From: Branchipolynoe longqiensis
Taxonomy: Eukaryota; Annelida; Polychaeta; Phyllodocida; Polynoidae
Assembly: GCA_030323885.1 (NCBI GenBank)
Contig: CM059196.1
Span: 37,436,348-37,500,347 of the forward strand
Direction: 5' to 3'
Length of the DNA: 64,000 nt
Of the stretch, positions 11,083 through 22,425 are shown piece after piece (the first letter of the stretch is position 1; the number at the start of each line of letters is the position of its first letter). Both the position numbers and the translations under genes were made by a program. A model generated the notes under the pieces. The model saw only the letters and a list, made by a program, of their open reading frames with translations, was not told the DNA's origin and searched no databases.

Positions 11083-11878
11083 TTGGTTGTTGGAGTTTTA
11101 CGCCCTGCCAACATTTAAGGTCACATCAGGACGGCTCAATTACTAGGTGGTTGGCATTCAAAGGGCCGGATAGCACGATTGTTTGCCTGTTTGCTGGGAT
11201 TTCACCTCACAGCAACATGATGGTGTGTGAGTATGAGTGCATGTGTTTGCTTTGTTTACTTATTGGGATTTCATATCACAGCAACATGATAGTGTGTGAG
11301 TATGAGTGCATGTCTTTTCTTTGTTTACTTGTTGGGGTTTTACATCCCAGCAACATGATAGGGTGTGAGTATGAGTGCATGTGTTTGCTTTGTTTACTTG
11401 TTGGGGTTTCACATCCCAGCAACATCATGGTGTGTGAGTATGAGTGCATGTGTTTGTTTCGTTTACTTGTTGGGGTTTCACATCCCAGCAACATGATGGT
11501 GTGTGAGTATGAGTGCTTGTGTTTGCTTTGTTTACTTGTTGGGGTTTCACATCCCAGCAACATGATGGTGATCCAAGCAACACCTAAGGTCATATCAGAC
11601 GGGTACCGATCTGTGACAGTACACACTCATAGCAACTGTATAGTGTTGCCCAACTGCCTGACCAGGCTGCTGGCGCAATGACCCCATTTCCCACTCAGGT
11701 CACATTATCCTAATACTGAGCTATTCAATCTCTACTCTATCCTAGTCATGCAAAGCGCCAGGCTAGGTACCAGCAAGAATCAATTTTGTACGTCATTAGT
11801 TTGACTCATCTGTGATTGAGACTCCTAACCTTCAACACAGGAAGGTTGCACTCTTACCGAATCGGCCACCGGGTCCGC
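11083..11878 (-). mobile_element. SINE family A, reverse, split by a 69-bp tandem repeat
   Basis: The tail (GGTTGGTTGTTGGAGTTTTA) is at 11083-11140 and the body plus head is at about 11575-11878 (TAAGGTCATATCAGACGGGT to GAATCGGCCACCGG). The gap between is occupied by the repeat array at 11200-11575, whose units themselves begin with SINE tail sequence. Confidence 0.8.
11200..11575. repeat. 69-bp minisatellite containing SINE-tail sequence
   Basis: About 5.5 units. AGCAACATGAT recurs near 11210, 11280, 11349, 11417, 11487 and 11557. Each unit has GTTGGGGTTTCACATCCCAG (SINE tail) plus GTGTGAGTATGAGTGCATGT. The 23-residue CLLCLLVGVSHPSNMMVCEY-type peptide repeat follows from 69 being a multiple of three and is not taken as a gene. 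Confidence 0.9.
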
Positions 11879-12685
11879 CGAGTGTGTCGATGAGTGTGAG
11901 TGACAGTGTGAATGCATGTGTAAGTGACAGTGTGAATGTATGTGTGAGTGACAGTGTGAGTGTGTGTGAGTGACAGTGTGAGTGTATGTGTGAGTGACAG
12001 TGTGAATGTATGTGTGAGTGACAGTGTGAGTGACAGTGTGAATGTATGTGTGAGTGTGAGTGTAAAATGTATGTGTGAGTGACAGTGTGAGTGACAGTGT
12101 GAATGTATGTGTGCGTGACAGGGTGAATGTATGTGTGAGTGTTTGTGCGAGTGACAGTGTGAATGTATGTGTGAGTGACAGGGTGAATTTATGTGTGAGT
12201 GTGCGTGTGAGTGTCAGTGTAAAATGTATGTGTGAGTGACAGTGTGAGTGACAGTGTGAATGTATGTGTGAGTGACAGGGTGAATGTATGTGTGAGTGTT
12301 TGTGTGGGTGACAGTGTGAATGTATGTGTGAGTGACAGTGTGAATGTATGTGAGAGTGAATGTGTGAGTGTATGTGAGTGACAGTGTGAATGTATATGTG
12401 AGTGCATGTGAGTGACAGTGCGAATGTATGTGAGTGAATGTGTGAGTGAATGTGTGAATGACTGTATATGTGAGTGACAGTGTGAATGTATGTGTGAGTG
12501 TATGTGAGTGACAGTGTGAATGTATATGTGAGTGACAGTGCGAATGTATGTGTGAGTGACTGTGTGAGTGACTGTTTGAGTGACTGTGTGAGTGTTTGTG
12601 TGAGTGACAGTTTGAATGTATGTGTGAGTAACTGTGTTCGTGTTAGTGTATGTGTGAGTGGCTGTGTGAGTGGATGCTAGTGCAT
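11879..12685. repeat. GTGAGTGACAGTGTGAATGTAT minisatellite
   Basis: About 800 bp of units made of GTGAGTGACA, GTGTGAATGT and ATGTGTGAGT. It begins immediately after the SINE head. It grades into GT-rich sequence to about 12740. Confidence 0.93.
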
Positions 12686-12740
12686 GTGAGGGTACATGTG
12701 TGTGTGTGTGTCCATGTGTGTGCGCGTGTGTCTGTGGGTA

Positions 12741-13405
12741 GGTGGATCGGTGGGTGAAGGTTTACGCCCTACCTTCTGTTGGCCGCCAGTACCGAGTGTG
12801 GTTGTTGAGTGAACGTGTGCAGAACTTACCTGTGAGAAAGACAACAAAGAGAGACACAGGTAAGTACTAGTACGCAATGCAATCAGTGTTAAAACAAGCT
12901 GGAATTACGCACAAGTATCTGTCTGAAATTATGAAAAATCCAAAAAAAATTCCGATATCTGGAATGTTTGCCACGCGAAGTGTTGAGATGAGGAAGGAAC
13001 AACAACAATATTATTAACAACGATAATAATAATAATAATTTTTTTTAAACATTGATAAAAAATAGATTATCGATTCACACAATCTGCTTACCCTAATCGT
13101 ACCCCCCCCCCCCCACCCCACACACCAAAAGATTTTCTCAAGGGATCTGCACGAATCTCAGGCGTCGATTTCCTCTTCCTCCCCCTGCCCCCAAAACAAT
13201 TTTCGGCAATCAGGAATAAAGCACAAAAGACAGACGCTTGTCAGAATCAACTTGCATACCCCAGCTCACTGGATGCATAAATTCGATTGAGCACACATGC
13301 TTTCACTTCAAATATTTACTTCTACCTAAACATATTGATTTTTTTTTTTAATATGGCAGAAACTGTACAGCATGGGACTGTGCAACTTGAACCTTCCCAG
13401 GAACT
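12741..13405. other. Unassigned; one donor-like site
   Basis: A strong splice-donor-like CAGGTAAGTA occurs at about 12858, but no reading frame or acceptor supports an exon around it. A poly-C run lies near 13101-13114 and a TAATAATAAT microsatellite near 13020. Confidence 0.35.
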
Positions 13406-13407
13406 GT

Positions 13408-13714
13408 TTGTTTGTTTGTTGGAGTTGTACGTCCTGGCAACATCTGAGATCATATGAGGATGGGTACCGACTTGTAGCAGTGTGCAGTCATGGCGACTTT
13501 ATAGTGTTGTCCTACTGGGAAATTGGGCCGCCAGCACCATGACCCGATATCCTACTCAGTCACATTATCCTGAGACTGTGCTAACCAGTCCTTGTACTAT
13601 CCTATTAATGCCGAGCACTAGGCAGGTATCAATTTTGTAAGTCATTGGTTTGACTCGACCGAGAATCAAAACTCCCGATCTCCTGCGCTCTACCGATTCG
13701 GCTATGGCGTCCGG
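13408..13714 (-). mobile_element. SINE family A, reverse
   Basis: Tail GTTTGTTGGAGTTGTACGTC at left, full body, and a head with CTACCGATTCGG at right. Short internal deletions occur near 13625 and 13680. Confidence 0.85.
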
Positions 13715-13744
13715 TGCCAGGTACTGAAAGCTGTCCCGGTTTCC

Positions 13745-13945
13745 TTTGTTTAATTTATTTATTTAATTTATTTATTTAATTTAATTTATTTTATTATTTA
13801 ATTTATTTCATTCATTTCATTCATTTGATTCATTTATTTAATTTATTTATTTAATTTATTTAATTTATTTAATTTATTTAATTTATTTAATTATTTATTT
13901 ATTTTATTCATTTAATTTATTTTATTTATTTTTTTATTTTATTTC
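13745..13945. repeat. TTTAATTTAT microsatellite
   Basis: Array of TTTAATTTAT, TTTATTTA and TTTCATTCA words. Confidence 0.95.
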
Positions 13946-14208
13946 TGTTGTTGTCACACCGGCGTTCAATGTGCTTCGTGATGGGACATGCTGCTCGGTG
14001 CATCCAGATCGCCAGCCTGTGGTGGTGCATCGGTCCTTTGTGAGATGGGGCAGCTTGACCTCCTTCTGGGCGTTCAAAGGGACTAATTAGGTCATCAGTG
14101 TGGCCAGGTCGTTGGGTCTAAATTCACATGGGTTTGGATCACAAAACCTCAGTTCGGCTTAGACGGCACAGACTTGGCACAAGTCTATCTGTCGAAGTCA
14201 TTAAATTT
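13946..14208. other. Unassigned sequence
   Basis: Balanced composition, no repeat family or exon recognised. Confidence 0.4.
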
Positions 14209-14350
14209 AAGTTTGTTTGTTGTTGTTTTACGTCCTAGCAACATCTAAGGTTATATCAGGACGGGTACCGACTAGGGACAGTGTGCACTTATGACGGCTT
14301 TATAGTGCTGCCCCATTGGGGAATCAAGCCGCCGCACCATAACCCTATAT
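14209..14350 (-). mobile_element. SINE family B, 3' half, reverse
   Basis: TTGTTGTTTTACGTCCTAGC tail and body up to the CCATAACCC area. The head half is absent. Confidence 0.8.
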
Positions 14351-14413
14351 CTATTAAATTTAAAGCTGCATAGTGTGATGTTTTTGAGTTTCTGCCACAT
14401 TTCTTTTTAGATA

Positions 14414-14591
14414 CAGTAAAACCTCTCTATACCGACCCCTCCACAGATCGACCATTCCCCTATATCGATCGCTTTATTTAGGTCCCAACAATACGATTGT
14501 AAGGATATTCTAACTCTTTAAACCGACCACCTCCCCAAATGGACCACTTAAAGACTGTCCCAAGGTCGGTGGATTTAGAGAGGTTTTACTG
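14414..14591. mobile_element. Pogo/Tigger-like MITE, 178 bp
   Basis: CAGTAAAACCTCTCTATACC at the left and its complement at the right, flanked by TA at 14412-14413 and 14592-14593. It has the same length as the copy at 33644-33821, suggesting a fixed consensus. It is inserted in family K. Confidence 0.85.
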
Positions 14592-14661
14592 TACATACAT
14601 CAAGGTCGATCATTATAATCTAATTTACTTTAGTTTGAAGTCACTCCCATTTTAAAAGATT

Positions 14662-14980
14662 GGTTGGTTCATTGTTGGAGTTTTACATCCCGGCAACATC
14701 TAAGGTCATATCAGGATGTAACAGTGTGCACTCATGGCGTATTTATAGTGCTGCCCCACTGGGAAATCAGGCCACCAGCACCATGACCCGATATCCCACT
14801 CAGTCACATTATCCTGACAATGAGCCAGCCAGTCCTTCTTTCTATCCTATTACTGCTGAGCGCCAAGCGAGGACGCGACAAGTATCAATTTTGTAAGTCA
14901 TTGATTTGACTCGATCAGGAATTGAACTCCTGATCTCCCGCACCAGAGGCCTGCGCTCTGCCGATTCGGCCACCGCGCCC
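14662..14980 (-). mobile_element. SINE family A, full length, reverse
   Basis: GGTTGGTTCATTGTTGGAGT tail through to a complete head ending TCGGCCACCGCGCCC. On the minus strand the A-box-like TGGCCGAATCGG and B-box-like GAGTTCAATTCC are intact. Confidence 0.88.
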
Positions 14981-15384
14981 TGTTTTACAGGGTTAACTTT
15001 GGAGTTATTTGAAGTGGAAACCTGAAAGATTAATGTTGGCATGCATATAAAAATGTTCGGACATTGAAGTGGAAACCTGAAAGATTAATGGTGGCATGCA
15101 TATAAAAATGCTGGCACATCATAGGCTTCAGTTGTGGTGGTCCTATTAAACTGCTAAGTAGCCCTTAAATGCAAAGTTTAATGAGTGTGTTAGTATCTAT
15201 GTTCTATATGTATAATCAAATATAAGTGATTGTTTAGTTTTAGACAATTTTATATTTTCAACAGAGTATACATCTTTTAATAAAGGTCGATGAGGTTTGA
15301 GAATATTGAGTTCATTACTGGAAAAATTAATTGATTTAGACAAATTATATCCGATGAAAACAGTTCAAATTCCTACAATATATA

Positions 15385-15435
15385 ATAATTATATATATAT
15401 AAATATATTATATATATATATATATATATATTAAT
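15385..15435. repeat. AT microsatellite
   Basis: ATATATAT-rich tract within otherwise unassigned DNA (15276-15640). That DNA also has G-runs at 15461-15468 and 15573-15589. Confidence 0.9.
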
Positions 15436-15639
15436 CCGGCAGTACAGTGAGTGTATGTAGGGGGGGGGCATTGGTGCGTGCACATACGTGTGGCGTCCCC
15501 CCAACGGATCTGAGTGAGAGTAGGATAGAAGTTAGTAGGTTAAGCAGGCTCCACCAGTAGATGACTGGAGAGGGGGGGGGGGGGGGGGAGAAGATGGGGC
15601 TGGGGAGAAGATGGAAGCTTCCGGCCTTATTATACTCTT

Positions 15640-15985
15640 ATAATGGCTTATACAGCATATATATATATATCATCTGGTGCCTATAGAGCCTCGTGGTTAA
15701 GGGATCGATGATGATGATGATGATGATAATGACGATGAATATATACGTACACACATGTGTATGAATATGAATATATACGAATGTATATAAATGAATATGA
15801 ATGCATATGGATGTATATGAATATGTATATGAATATATATATATGAATATAATATATGAATACATATGAATACATAGGACTACATATGAATACATATAAA
15901 TATATATGAATACATATGAACATTTATGATTATATATGAATACATATGAACATATATGATTATGTAAAATTTAATTTATTATATA
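15640..15985. repeat. ATATGAATACAT microsatellite
   Basis: GATGATGATG at 15706-15726, then about 240 bp of ATATGAATAC-type units. Open frames here are repeat artefacts. Confidence 0.9.
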
Positions 15986-16735
15986 TATATACAAAGAGGC
16001 GGAGTTTTTCCTTGCTTGTATTTAATTAATGATTTGTTATATTTATCTTATTTATTTCTTCACTTTATATTCACTGCGGGCCACTCTTTCGCCCCGTGAC
16101 TGCAACGCCACTGCCGCCTGGCTCATTCACACTTGAACTGCACCCTCACTAGCACTGTATTTTAGCTTATATATGATTATATATGAATATATATGAATAT
16201 ATATGTATATATAATTACAACTATGTGTGTATTTCAGAATAAGGTCGGCATTTGATGTCAGTGGGAAATAAAAGCCACATCGCCCAAATGACCGAAGATC
16301 TCTCAGCGTACGAGACTGACAACTGTAAAGCAGACGACATTTAGTGGCAATAAACACTGCGTGATTGAGACCCCCCCCCCCTCCCCGTCCACTGAAACCC
16401 GCGGCGTTTATGATACTTGTTTTATGGTAATCAATCATGACAGCTACTGGAGCATGACCACTACAAAGCAACTACCCGTGTCCTATTTAAAGAACTGACA
16501 CTCCCGGTTAAATGGCGGGCTTTATAACCCAACACCCAACAAATTCCACTCATCTACTATCAGGGTACATTAGGTAACCGTGTTAGAGGTAGCACTGGGT
16601 CAAGGCTGGCCCGGATCGGCAAATAATTAGCCAATGTTCACCACTAAACACTGGTATACCGATACGGCATCTATCCCCACCCCACCCCTCACACGCACAT
16701 TCCCCGCCAAATTTTAAAAAGAATTATTTAATTTT
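15986..16735. other. Unassigned sequence
   Basis: Contains a short ATATGAATATAT tract (16168-16212) and a C-run at 16371-16383. I see no supported exon or element. Confidence 0.4.
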
Positions 16736-18110
16736 TAGTAGATCTTATTTACACGGCTCATGAACTCCTGAATTATATATTTGAATGTAACATTATTCAA
16801 AGGTGTTACGTTTGCATGGGTTATGAAACTGGGAATTGTGAATTTAAATATAATTCAAAAAGACTTATTTTACATTAGAAACTTGTGGATTATTAATTTG
16901 AATAAGGTTCAAAGGTGTCTTATTTACATGTTTTGTAAACTCCTGAATTATGAATTTAAATTCCATTCAAAGGCACAGTATATACTAGATAAGAGATTCA
17001 CCGCTGACGCTGACACTGTATCAGCGGTGAAAACCAGCCCTTAAAAGTTGGAGAAAATATGTCTGAATAGTGATGGCCTTAGAAAGGCTTAGTTTGGCAG
17101 TCCTACCTTATGTTGTCTAACATTCAATAGCTACAATCCAAGTGTTTATGTTAACCCTCAACATATACACTCCAGAGTGTTAAAATCAGACAATCTCAAG
17201 TCATGTTGACAGAAATCAGTTTGAAGTGATAGAGTCCATGAAGTAAATCCACCATGTTGGAATGAACTGGTTCTCTTACATCACTTCATGTTGGAAGCCA
17301 GCCAGGGAGCATTTATTATATATAGGTCCAGTATTCTGGTGTCTGGTTAGTGAATTGAGAGAGGTTGTCACCGGGTAACATCCTGTGTTCCAAGCTGAGA
17401 GGTTGGCATCAATACTAATTGCTACAACTAATCTCTACATGATTTCCATTTGTTTCTCTTTTATATTGTAGTGCATATGGTATTTCTGTTGAACATGGTG
17501 CAGTAGTTTCTCAAAAGCCATTGTAGCGTCCATGATGTGCCAAGTGGTTATAGAGCCTGCAATGTATGCTCCCTGAACCAGACTGGATAATTACCCATGA
17601 ACCTTTCAACTTCCTTCTACTCTCCCAAAATGGCGGACATGTGTATCCAGGTGTTCTGTCGATCCAGATCTTAAGCTTCATCAACCTAGGGGAAGTAATA
17701 CACTAAACATTTCAAAGATAGCGGGTAAATATGAAGACATATATAAAGAATAAGTGTTGCTTGTTAGATTGTGAATTTATGATCTCAATTCATTGACCCG
17801 TTTTTTCGACAGCTTTTACATCGGGTTGGTATTCACCCCTCCTGTGGCTACTGCAGTAGTACGGGGTGAATCTTTTATCTAGGTATATACATGCTTAGTA
17901 AAGGCACTGTATATACATGTTTAGTAAACTCCTGAATTAGAAAATTAGATATACTCCAAATGCAACCGTTTACATGCTTTGTAAACTACTAAATTATGAA
18001 TGTCAATTCAGTTCAAAGGTACCATATAATTCAAATGCAATCTTTTAGTTTCACATGCTTAGTTATTTAAATAGAATACAAATACATTTTATTTAGAATA
18101 GTTTTTGAAC
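16736..18110. repeat. Degenerate ~65-bp tandem repeat interrupted by a hAT-like element
   Basis: Units with TTTACATG..TTTGTAAACTCCTGAATTATGAATTTAA...TTCAAAGGT recur from 16740 to 16985 and resume from 17883 to about 18110. The intervening 897 bp is the transposon described separately. Confidence 0.7.
16986..17882. mobile_element. hAT-like non-autonomous transposon, 897 bp
   Basis: Ends TAGATAAGAGATTCACC and the complement of CTAGATAAAAGATTCACC. A perfect 8-bp duplication GTATATAC lies at 16978-16985 and 17883-17890. Eight bases with T at position 2 and A at position 7 is the hAT pattern. Both ends carry subterminal hairpin-forming repeats (CGCTGA...TCAGCG and CCCCGTAC...GTACGGGG). No transposase-like open frame remains. 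Confidence 0.82.
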
Positions 18111-18505
18111 CCCATGTCTATCAATTTAAATAGACGCCAATAAGGTTCCACCTTCCACTAAGCCAAAATAACGTGTACAAGTCGTCTGCCAGTTTGACAT
18201 CAAACCACTTTGAGTATCACACATATTATATATAAACTTGCACAGTAAAATAAATCTGATAGTTTCTTCCGACAGTCAGCTCTGCAGGGCTTATAACAGG
18301 TAAAGTTGCCAAGTCATTCCGTCCCGGATATGCGCAGCTGGCTGCGCAAACGTCGGTAAGTTGCTCTTCAAATAGGAGCGTCGCAGTGTGGGCTTCTCAG
18401 TGGTCGAAGTGCGGTACAGTGTGGGCGTATGTGCCCAGTGCACCATTCAGCCGGGTGCTTATTCTCTTCTGCGCATGACTGCACATGGGCGTTAGCAGGA
18501 GTGGT
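18111..18505. other. Unassigned sequence
   Basis: 18300-18480 is moderately GC-rich with several CG dinucleotides and GTGTGGGC repeats, but I recognise neither an exon nor an element. Confidence 0.4.
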
Positions 18506-18506
18506 T

Positions 18507-18800
18507 GTTGGTTGGTTGTTAGAGTTTTACATCCTGGCAACATCTAAGGTCATATCAGGATGAGTACTGACTTGTGACAGTGCGCACTCATGGCGACTTA
18601 ATAGTGCTGCCCCACTGGGAGACCAAGCCATGAGTACCATGACCTGATATCACACTCAGTCACATTATCCTGACATTGAGCCAACCAGTCCTTGCCATAT
18701 CCTAATAATGCCGAGCGCCTGGCTAGGAAGCGACAGGCATAAATTTGTAAGTCATTGGTTTGACTCGACCAGGGTTCAAACCCATAGGTTCGGATCCCAT
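18507..18800 (-). mobile_element. SINE, reverse, head truncated
   Basis: Tail GTTGGTTGGTTGTTAGAGTT, body, and a B-box region CAGGGTTCAAACCC. The outer head is lost. Confidence 0.85.
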
Positions 18801-18889
18801 GAAAACGAAAACGAGGTTCATGTGGCAATTGTGAAATGGCTAAATAAATGTTCACGCCATTTTGGTTCCACTTGGTGGTGCCACTCTAG

Positions 18890-18945
18890 TTCAAAGCTAA
18901 AGCTGCACACTCCGATGAAAACATAAAATTGTCAAAACCAACAAA
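18890..18945. mobile_element. MITE family K terminal fragment
   Basis: CTAAAGCTGCACACTCCGATG followed by AAAACATAAAATTGTCAAAA, which matches one family-K end. Only the terminus is visible. Confidence 0.5.
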
Positions 18946-18949
18946 ATAC

Positions 18950-19160
18950 AGGCGGGAATGGCTGAATGAGTTGAGTGCCGACCGCTTCCTGTTTGCCAGG
19001 TCGTGGGATCTGTCTGACCAAGTCAAATCAATGATTTAAAAATGTATACTTCTCGCTACCTAGCCGGGTGCTTGGTTTGAATAGGATGGGACACGAAGGA
19101 GTGGAATGAGGAAGACTAATTATCTGCGACTGAAATTTCCCTGGCTTAATCAATGATTGT
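18950..19160 (+). mobile_element. SINE family E (same head type, different 3' part)
   Basis: Head GCGGGAATGGCTGAATGAGT, then TAGCCGGGTGCTTGG, then a 3' part not shared with families A/B (GGAGTGGAATGAGGAAGACT, GAAATTTCCCTGG). A second copy is at about 51310-51480. Confidence 0.6.
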
Positions 19161-19201
19161 AATACCGCACCCCACCCAAAATAAGCAGGTGCCTACATTT
19201 G

Positions 19202-19525
19202 TCTCATTTGTTGTTGTTTTACATCTAAGGTCATATCAGGACGGGTACCGATTTGTGACAGTGCGCACTCATGGCGACTTCATAGTGCTGCCCCCTGGAA
19301 GACCAGGCCACCAGCACCATGACCTGATATCCCACTCAGTCACATTATCCTGACACTGTGCCGACCAGTCCTTGCCCTATCCTAATAATGCCAAGCGCCT
19401 GGCTAGGAAGCGACAAGTAGCAATTTTTAATTCATTGGTTTGACTCGGACCAGGGTTCAAACCCACGATCTCATGGTCTACCAACACAGGAGACGGACGA
19501 ACTCATTCGGCCATCCCGTCTGGTC
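19202..19525 (-). mobile_element. SINE family B, reverse, with 13-bp target duplication
   Basis: Bounded by GTGCCTACATTTG at 19189-19201 and 19526-19538, an exact 13-bp duplication. The head, body and GTTGTTGTTTTAC tail are in place. It landed at the 5' end of the mollusc-type SINE at 19539. Confidence 0.93.
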
Positions 19526-19538
19526 GTGCCTACATTTG

Positions 19539-19722
19539 ATCCCCTGTGGGAAAGTGCATATAAAAGACCTCTTGCTGCTTATCGGAAAGACTAGCCTATG
19601 TGGCAGCAGCGGGTTTCCTCCAAAGAAATATGTTAGAATGACCATATGTTTGACGTCCAATAGCCAATGATAAAAATCAATGTGTTCCAGAGGCGTCGTT
19701 AAATAAAACTAGCTTTACATTT
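19539..19722 (+). mobile_element. Mollusc-type SINE, 3' part
   Basis: ATCCCCTGTGGGAAAGTGCA, then GCAGCGGGTTTCCTCCAAAG, ending CGTCGTTAAATAAAACTAGC. This kind of tail is, from memory, widespread in molluscs and is the best lineage hint in the window. Confidence 0.82.
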
Positions 19723-20640
19723 GATCCTACATATTCAACTTACCCACCACCATACTTAGCACCCACCATACTTACGACGGCAATTCAACTGTCTACAATT
19801 CTACGCAATCCGCCACAAAACCTCCCCAGCCCTTTCACCTGTACTCTACACCCTCCACACCACCATTCAAAAGCCGCTGATTCCCCCCCCCCCCCCCCCA
19901 ACCAGCACCACACCATCCACCACTCACAGGTGTGGCACATTAACCCTCTCAGTCAGAGGCAGAGGGCAAAAGACACTACGCGCTAGACAGTGTGTGTATG
20001 TGTGTATGTGTGTATGTGTGTATGTGTGTGAGCATGTGAGTATGTGTGGGTAGAGTAGGGGAGCCATGGTTTTGGTATTACTAGAGTCTAGACATCACCC
20101 ACAATCTAAAGATGTTTGCGCAGCCCACATATATATCTATCTATCATTTACTATATATTCCATATTACATAGTCTATTTTATTTAAAAGAAACTATTAAT
20201 ATTATATATAAATAGATTTCTAGTTAGAAAACAACCCTTTTATAGAAGAAAAGAAAACCCACTACCACCACAGTGGCAGCTTTTAATTTGAAATATTCCC
20301 AGGATGGAAGATCAAGCACCTCAGTGCTCAAATAATAAATGCACTTGTTGTAAACCTAAAAGAAATATCAACCAATTGAACTCTAATTTTAGTCTAAAGG
20401 AGAAGTTTAAACAAACACAATGTACGTTCTAAGCAACAGCGCGATTTCTCTGGAGTTCACCTTGAGCCGCTGTTTATGATGTGTATTAAGAGTTGCTAAA
20501 AATACACCAATAAAGGGGGCCGATTGAGAGGGGAGGTCTAGGGGGGCCGGTTGGGACGGCCCCTTCTCTCTGGTATAAGACATCACAGCTACCCGCGGAA
20601 TGTCTGTCCAAATCGACAACTCTCCCAGTCGACTGCAGCA
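19723..20640. other. Unassigned sequence with short microsatellites
   Basis: Holds a C-run at about 19887-19899, TGTGTATG repeats (19988-20048) and AT-rich tracts around 20130-20220. No exon supported. Confidence 0.4.
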
Positions 20641-20659
20641 AAGGAATGTACGTCAGGTG

Positions 20660-20720
20660 ACGCTGGGTGTGTGGGTGTGTGGGTGTGTGGATGTGTGGGT
20701 GTGTGATTGTGTGGGTAGGG
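20660..20720. repeat. GTGTGTGGGT microsatellite
   Basis: Six to seven copies of a ten-base GTGTGTGGGT-like unit. Confidence 0.85.
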
Positions 20721-20778
20721 GTCTCAATCTTAATCGTTCCAATTTTATCTAGGTTACTTGGCTTTTATCTTGATGACA

Positions 20779-21103
20779 GTTGGTTGGTTGTTGGAGTTTT
20801 ACATCCTGGCAACATCTAAGGGCATATCAGGACGGGTACCAACTTGTGACAGTGTGCACTCATGGTGACTTTATAGTGTTGCCACACTGGGAAATCAGGC
20901 CACCAACACCATGACCTGATATGCCACTCAACCACATTATCCTGACCTAACCAGTCCTTGCCCTATCCTAGCAATGCTGAGTGACTAGCTAGGAAGTGAC
21001 AAGTATCAATTTTGTAAGTCATTGGTTTGACTCGACCAGGAATCGATCTCCCGATCTCTCACACAGGAAGCCTCCGCTCTACCGATTGGACCACCGCACC
21101 CAG
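20779..21103 (-). mobile_element. SINE family A, full length, reverse
   Basis: GTTGGTTGGTTGTTGGAGTT tail to a head ending CTACCGATTGGACCACCGCA. A short deletion removes part of the ACACTGAG segment. Confidence 0.87.
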
Positions 21104-21206
21104 TATATCTTGATTAAAACTCCAAGTCTTAACAATAGTTGTGAAACAAACCGACCACATCCCACTCTACATCCACGGGCTGCTGCTTACCTGTGTTTAC
21201 GGAAGG

Positions 21207-21538
21207 AAGCTTGTTCTACTTAACGATGCCTCGAGAGCACATTGATTTTTGTATCATCGTCTATTGGACATCATACATATGGTCATTCTGACATATTTCT
21301 TTGGAGGAAACCCGCTGCCGCCACATCAGCTACTCTTTCCGATAAGCAGCAAGGGGTCTTTTATATGCACTTTCCCACAGACAGGACAGCAAATACCACA
21401 GCCTTTGATGACCAGTTGTGGACCACTGGTTGGAATGGAAAATAGCCCAAACTGCAAATGTGTTCACTGAGCAGGATCGATAGGATGACCCACACCTACA
21501 CAGCTGGACCTACCATCTGAGCTACGTCCCGCTCCCTA
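21207..21538 (-). mobile_element. Mollusc-type SINE, near full length, reverse
   Basis: On the minus strand: a tRNA-like head (GGGACGTAGCTCAGATGGTA...GATCGATCCTGCTC), then a body with GGGAAAGTGCATATAAAAGA and GCAGCGGGTTTCC, then the 3' part ATGACCATATGTATGATGTC and tail TTAAGTAGAAC. This is the most complete copy of this family here. Confidence 0.82.
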
Positions 21539-21600
21539 CACTAGATAAATGCTATTCAATTACACAGCAACGACCCAAATTGCCCATCACTAGTATAAGA

Positions 21601-21931
21601 TGCGGTGAGGTGACCGAATCAGTAGAGTGCAGCCCTCCCATGCGGGAAATCTGGAGTTCGACTCGCGGTCAAGTCAAACCAATGATGTACAACATTGATA
21701 CTTGTCACTTCCTAGCTTAGCACTCGGCATAAATAGGATATGGCAAGGACTGGTTAGCTCAGTGTCAGGATAATGTGACTAAGCGAGATATTGGGTCATC
21801 GTCCTGGAGGCTGATTTCTCAGTGGGGCAGCACTATAAAGTCGCCATAAGTGTGCACCGTCACAAGTCAGTACCCGTCCTGATGTGACCATAGAAGTTGC
21901 TAGAATGTAAAATTCCAACAACCAACCAACC
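21601..21931 (+). mobile_element. SINE family A, full length, forward
   Basis: Head TGCGGTGAGGTGACCGAATC with B-box-like GAGTTCGACTCG, body, and AAATTCCAACAACCAACC tail. Confidence 0.88.
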
Positions 21932-22325
21932 CAAATTTCCTCACACTCACAGCGCCCTCTGTCGGATTAGTTCCTGAGGTGCCCCATTGGGGAGCGTCTG
22001 TACAGGTAAGACGGTCATTACTCATCACCTGTCTTTTTCTCCACTCACCTGACACCGGCTCAATTGAACTAATTGCCCCTATATCCAATTCAATTACTGA
22101 GAGTGAGAGGTAATCGGATACACTGGTCTACATAAGAAAAGATAATTGCACTCGGGCAATTCATCGAGGTATCAATTATAGGAATTTACTTTTTGGGAAT
22201 TTACTTTTTGAGATATCGGTGGGCAGAAACAAGTGCCTAAGGAGTTCCAGAGGCTTCGCATCATATATAAAAACAACGCACCAGTTTTGTGCACATAAAC
22301 CTGCTATTACTTATTAGTGCATGCT

Positions 22326-22400
22326 TGATTGATTGATTGCTAATGTTTATGCCGTGTCAGCAACAAGGGTCATATTCATGGCAAATTGTTAGTGGACTCG
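22326..22400 (-). mobile_element. Retroposon tail of the GACACGGCATAAA type
   Basis: Reverse of GCTGACACGGCATAAACATT...AATCAATCAATC. It matches the 3' end at 60640-60710 and is probably the tail of a non-LTR element or its SINE. Confidence 0.5.
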
Positions 22401-22425
22401 ATTTATATTCTGGCAGTCTTGCCAA

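Larger units (their letters stand above)
14360..15275. mobile_element. MITE family K, carrying two nested insertions
   Basis: Left end TAAAGCTGCATAGTGTGATG. Family sequence resumes after a pogo-like MITE (14414-14591) and again after a SINE (14662-14980), continuing to about 15275. A 55-bp segment beginning GAAGTGGAAACCTGAAAGAT is tandemly duplicated (15011 and 15066). The right boundary is approximate. Confidence 0.6.

Noticed and set aside
10998..11681. 227-residue repeat protein
   Set aside because: The 23-residue repeat equals the 69-bp minisatellite and includes SINE tail sequence on both sides.
12850..12870. Exon ending at a strong donor CAGGTAAGTA
   Set aside because: No convincing acceptor or coding frame upstream.
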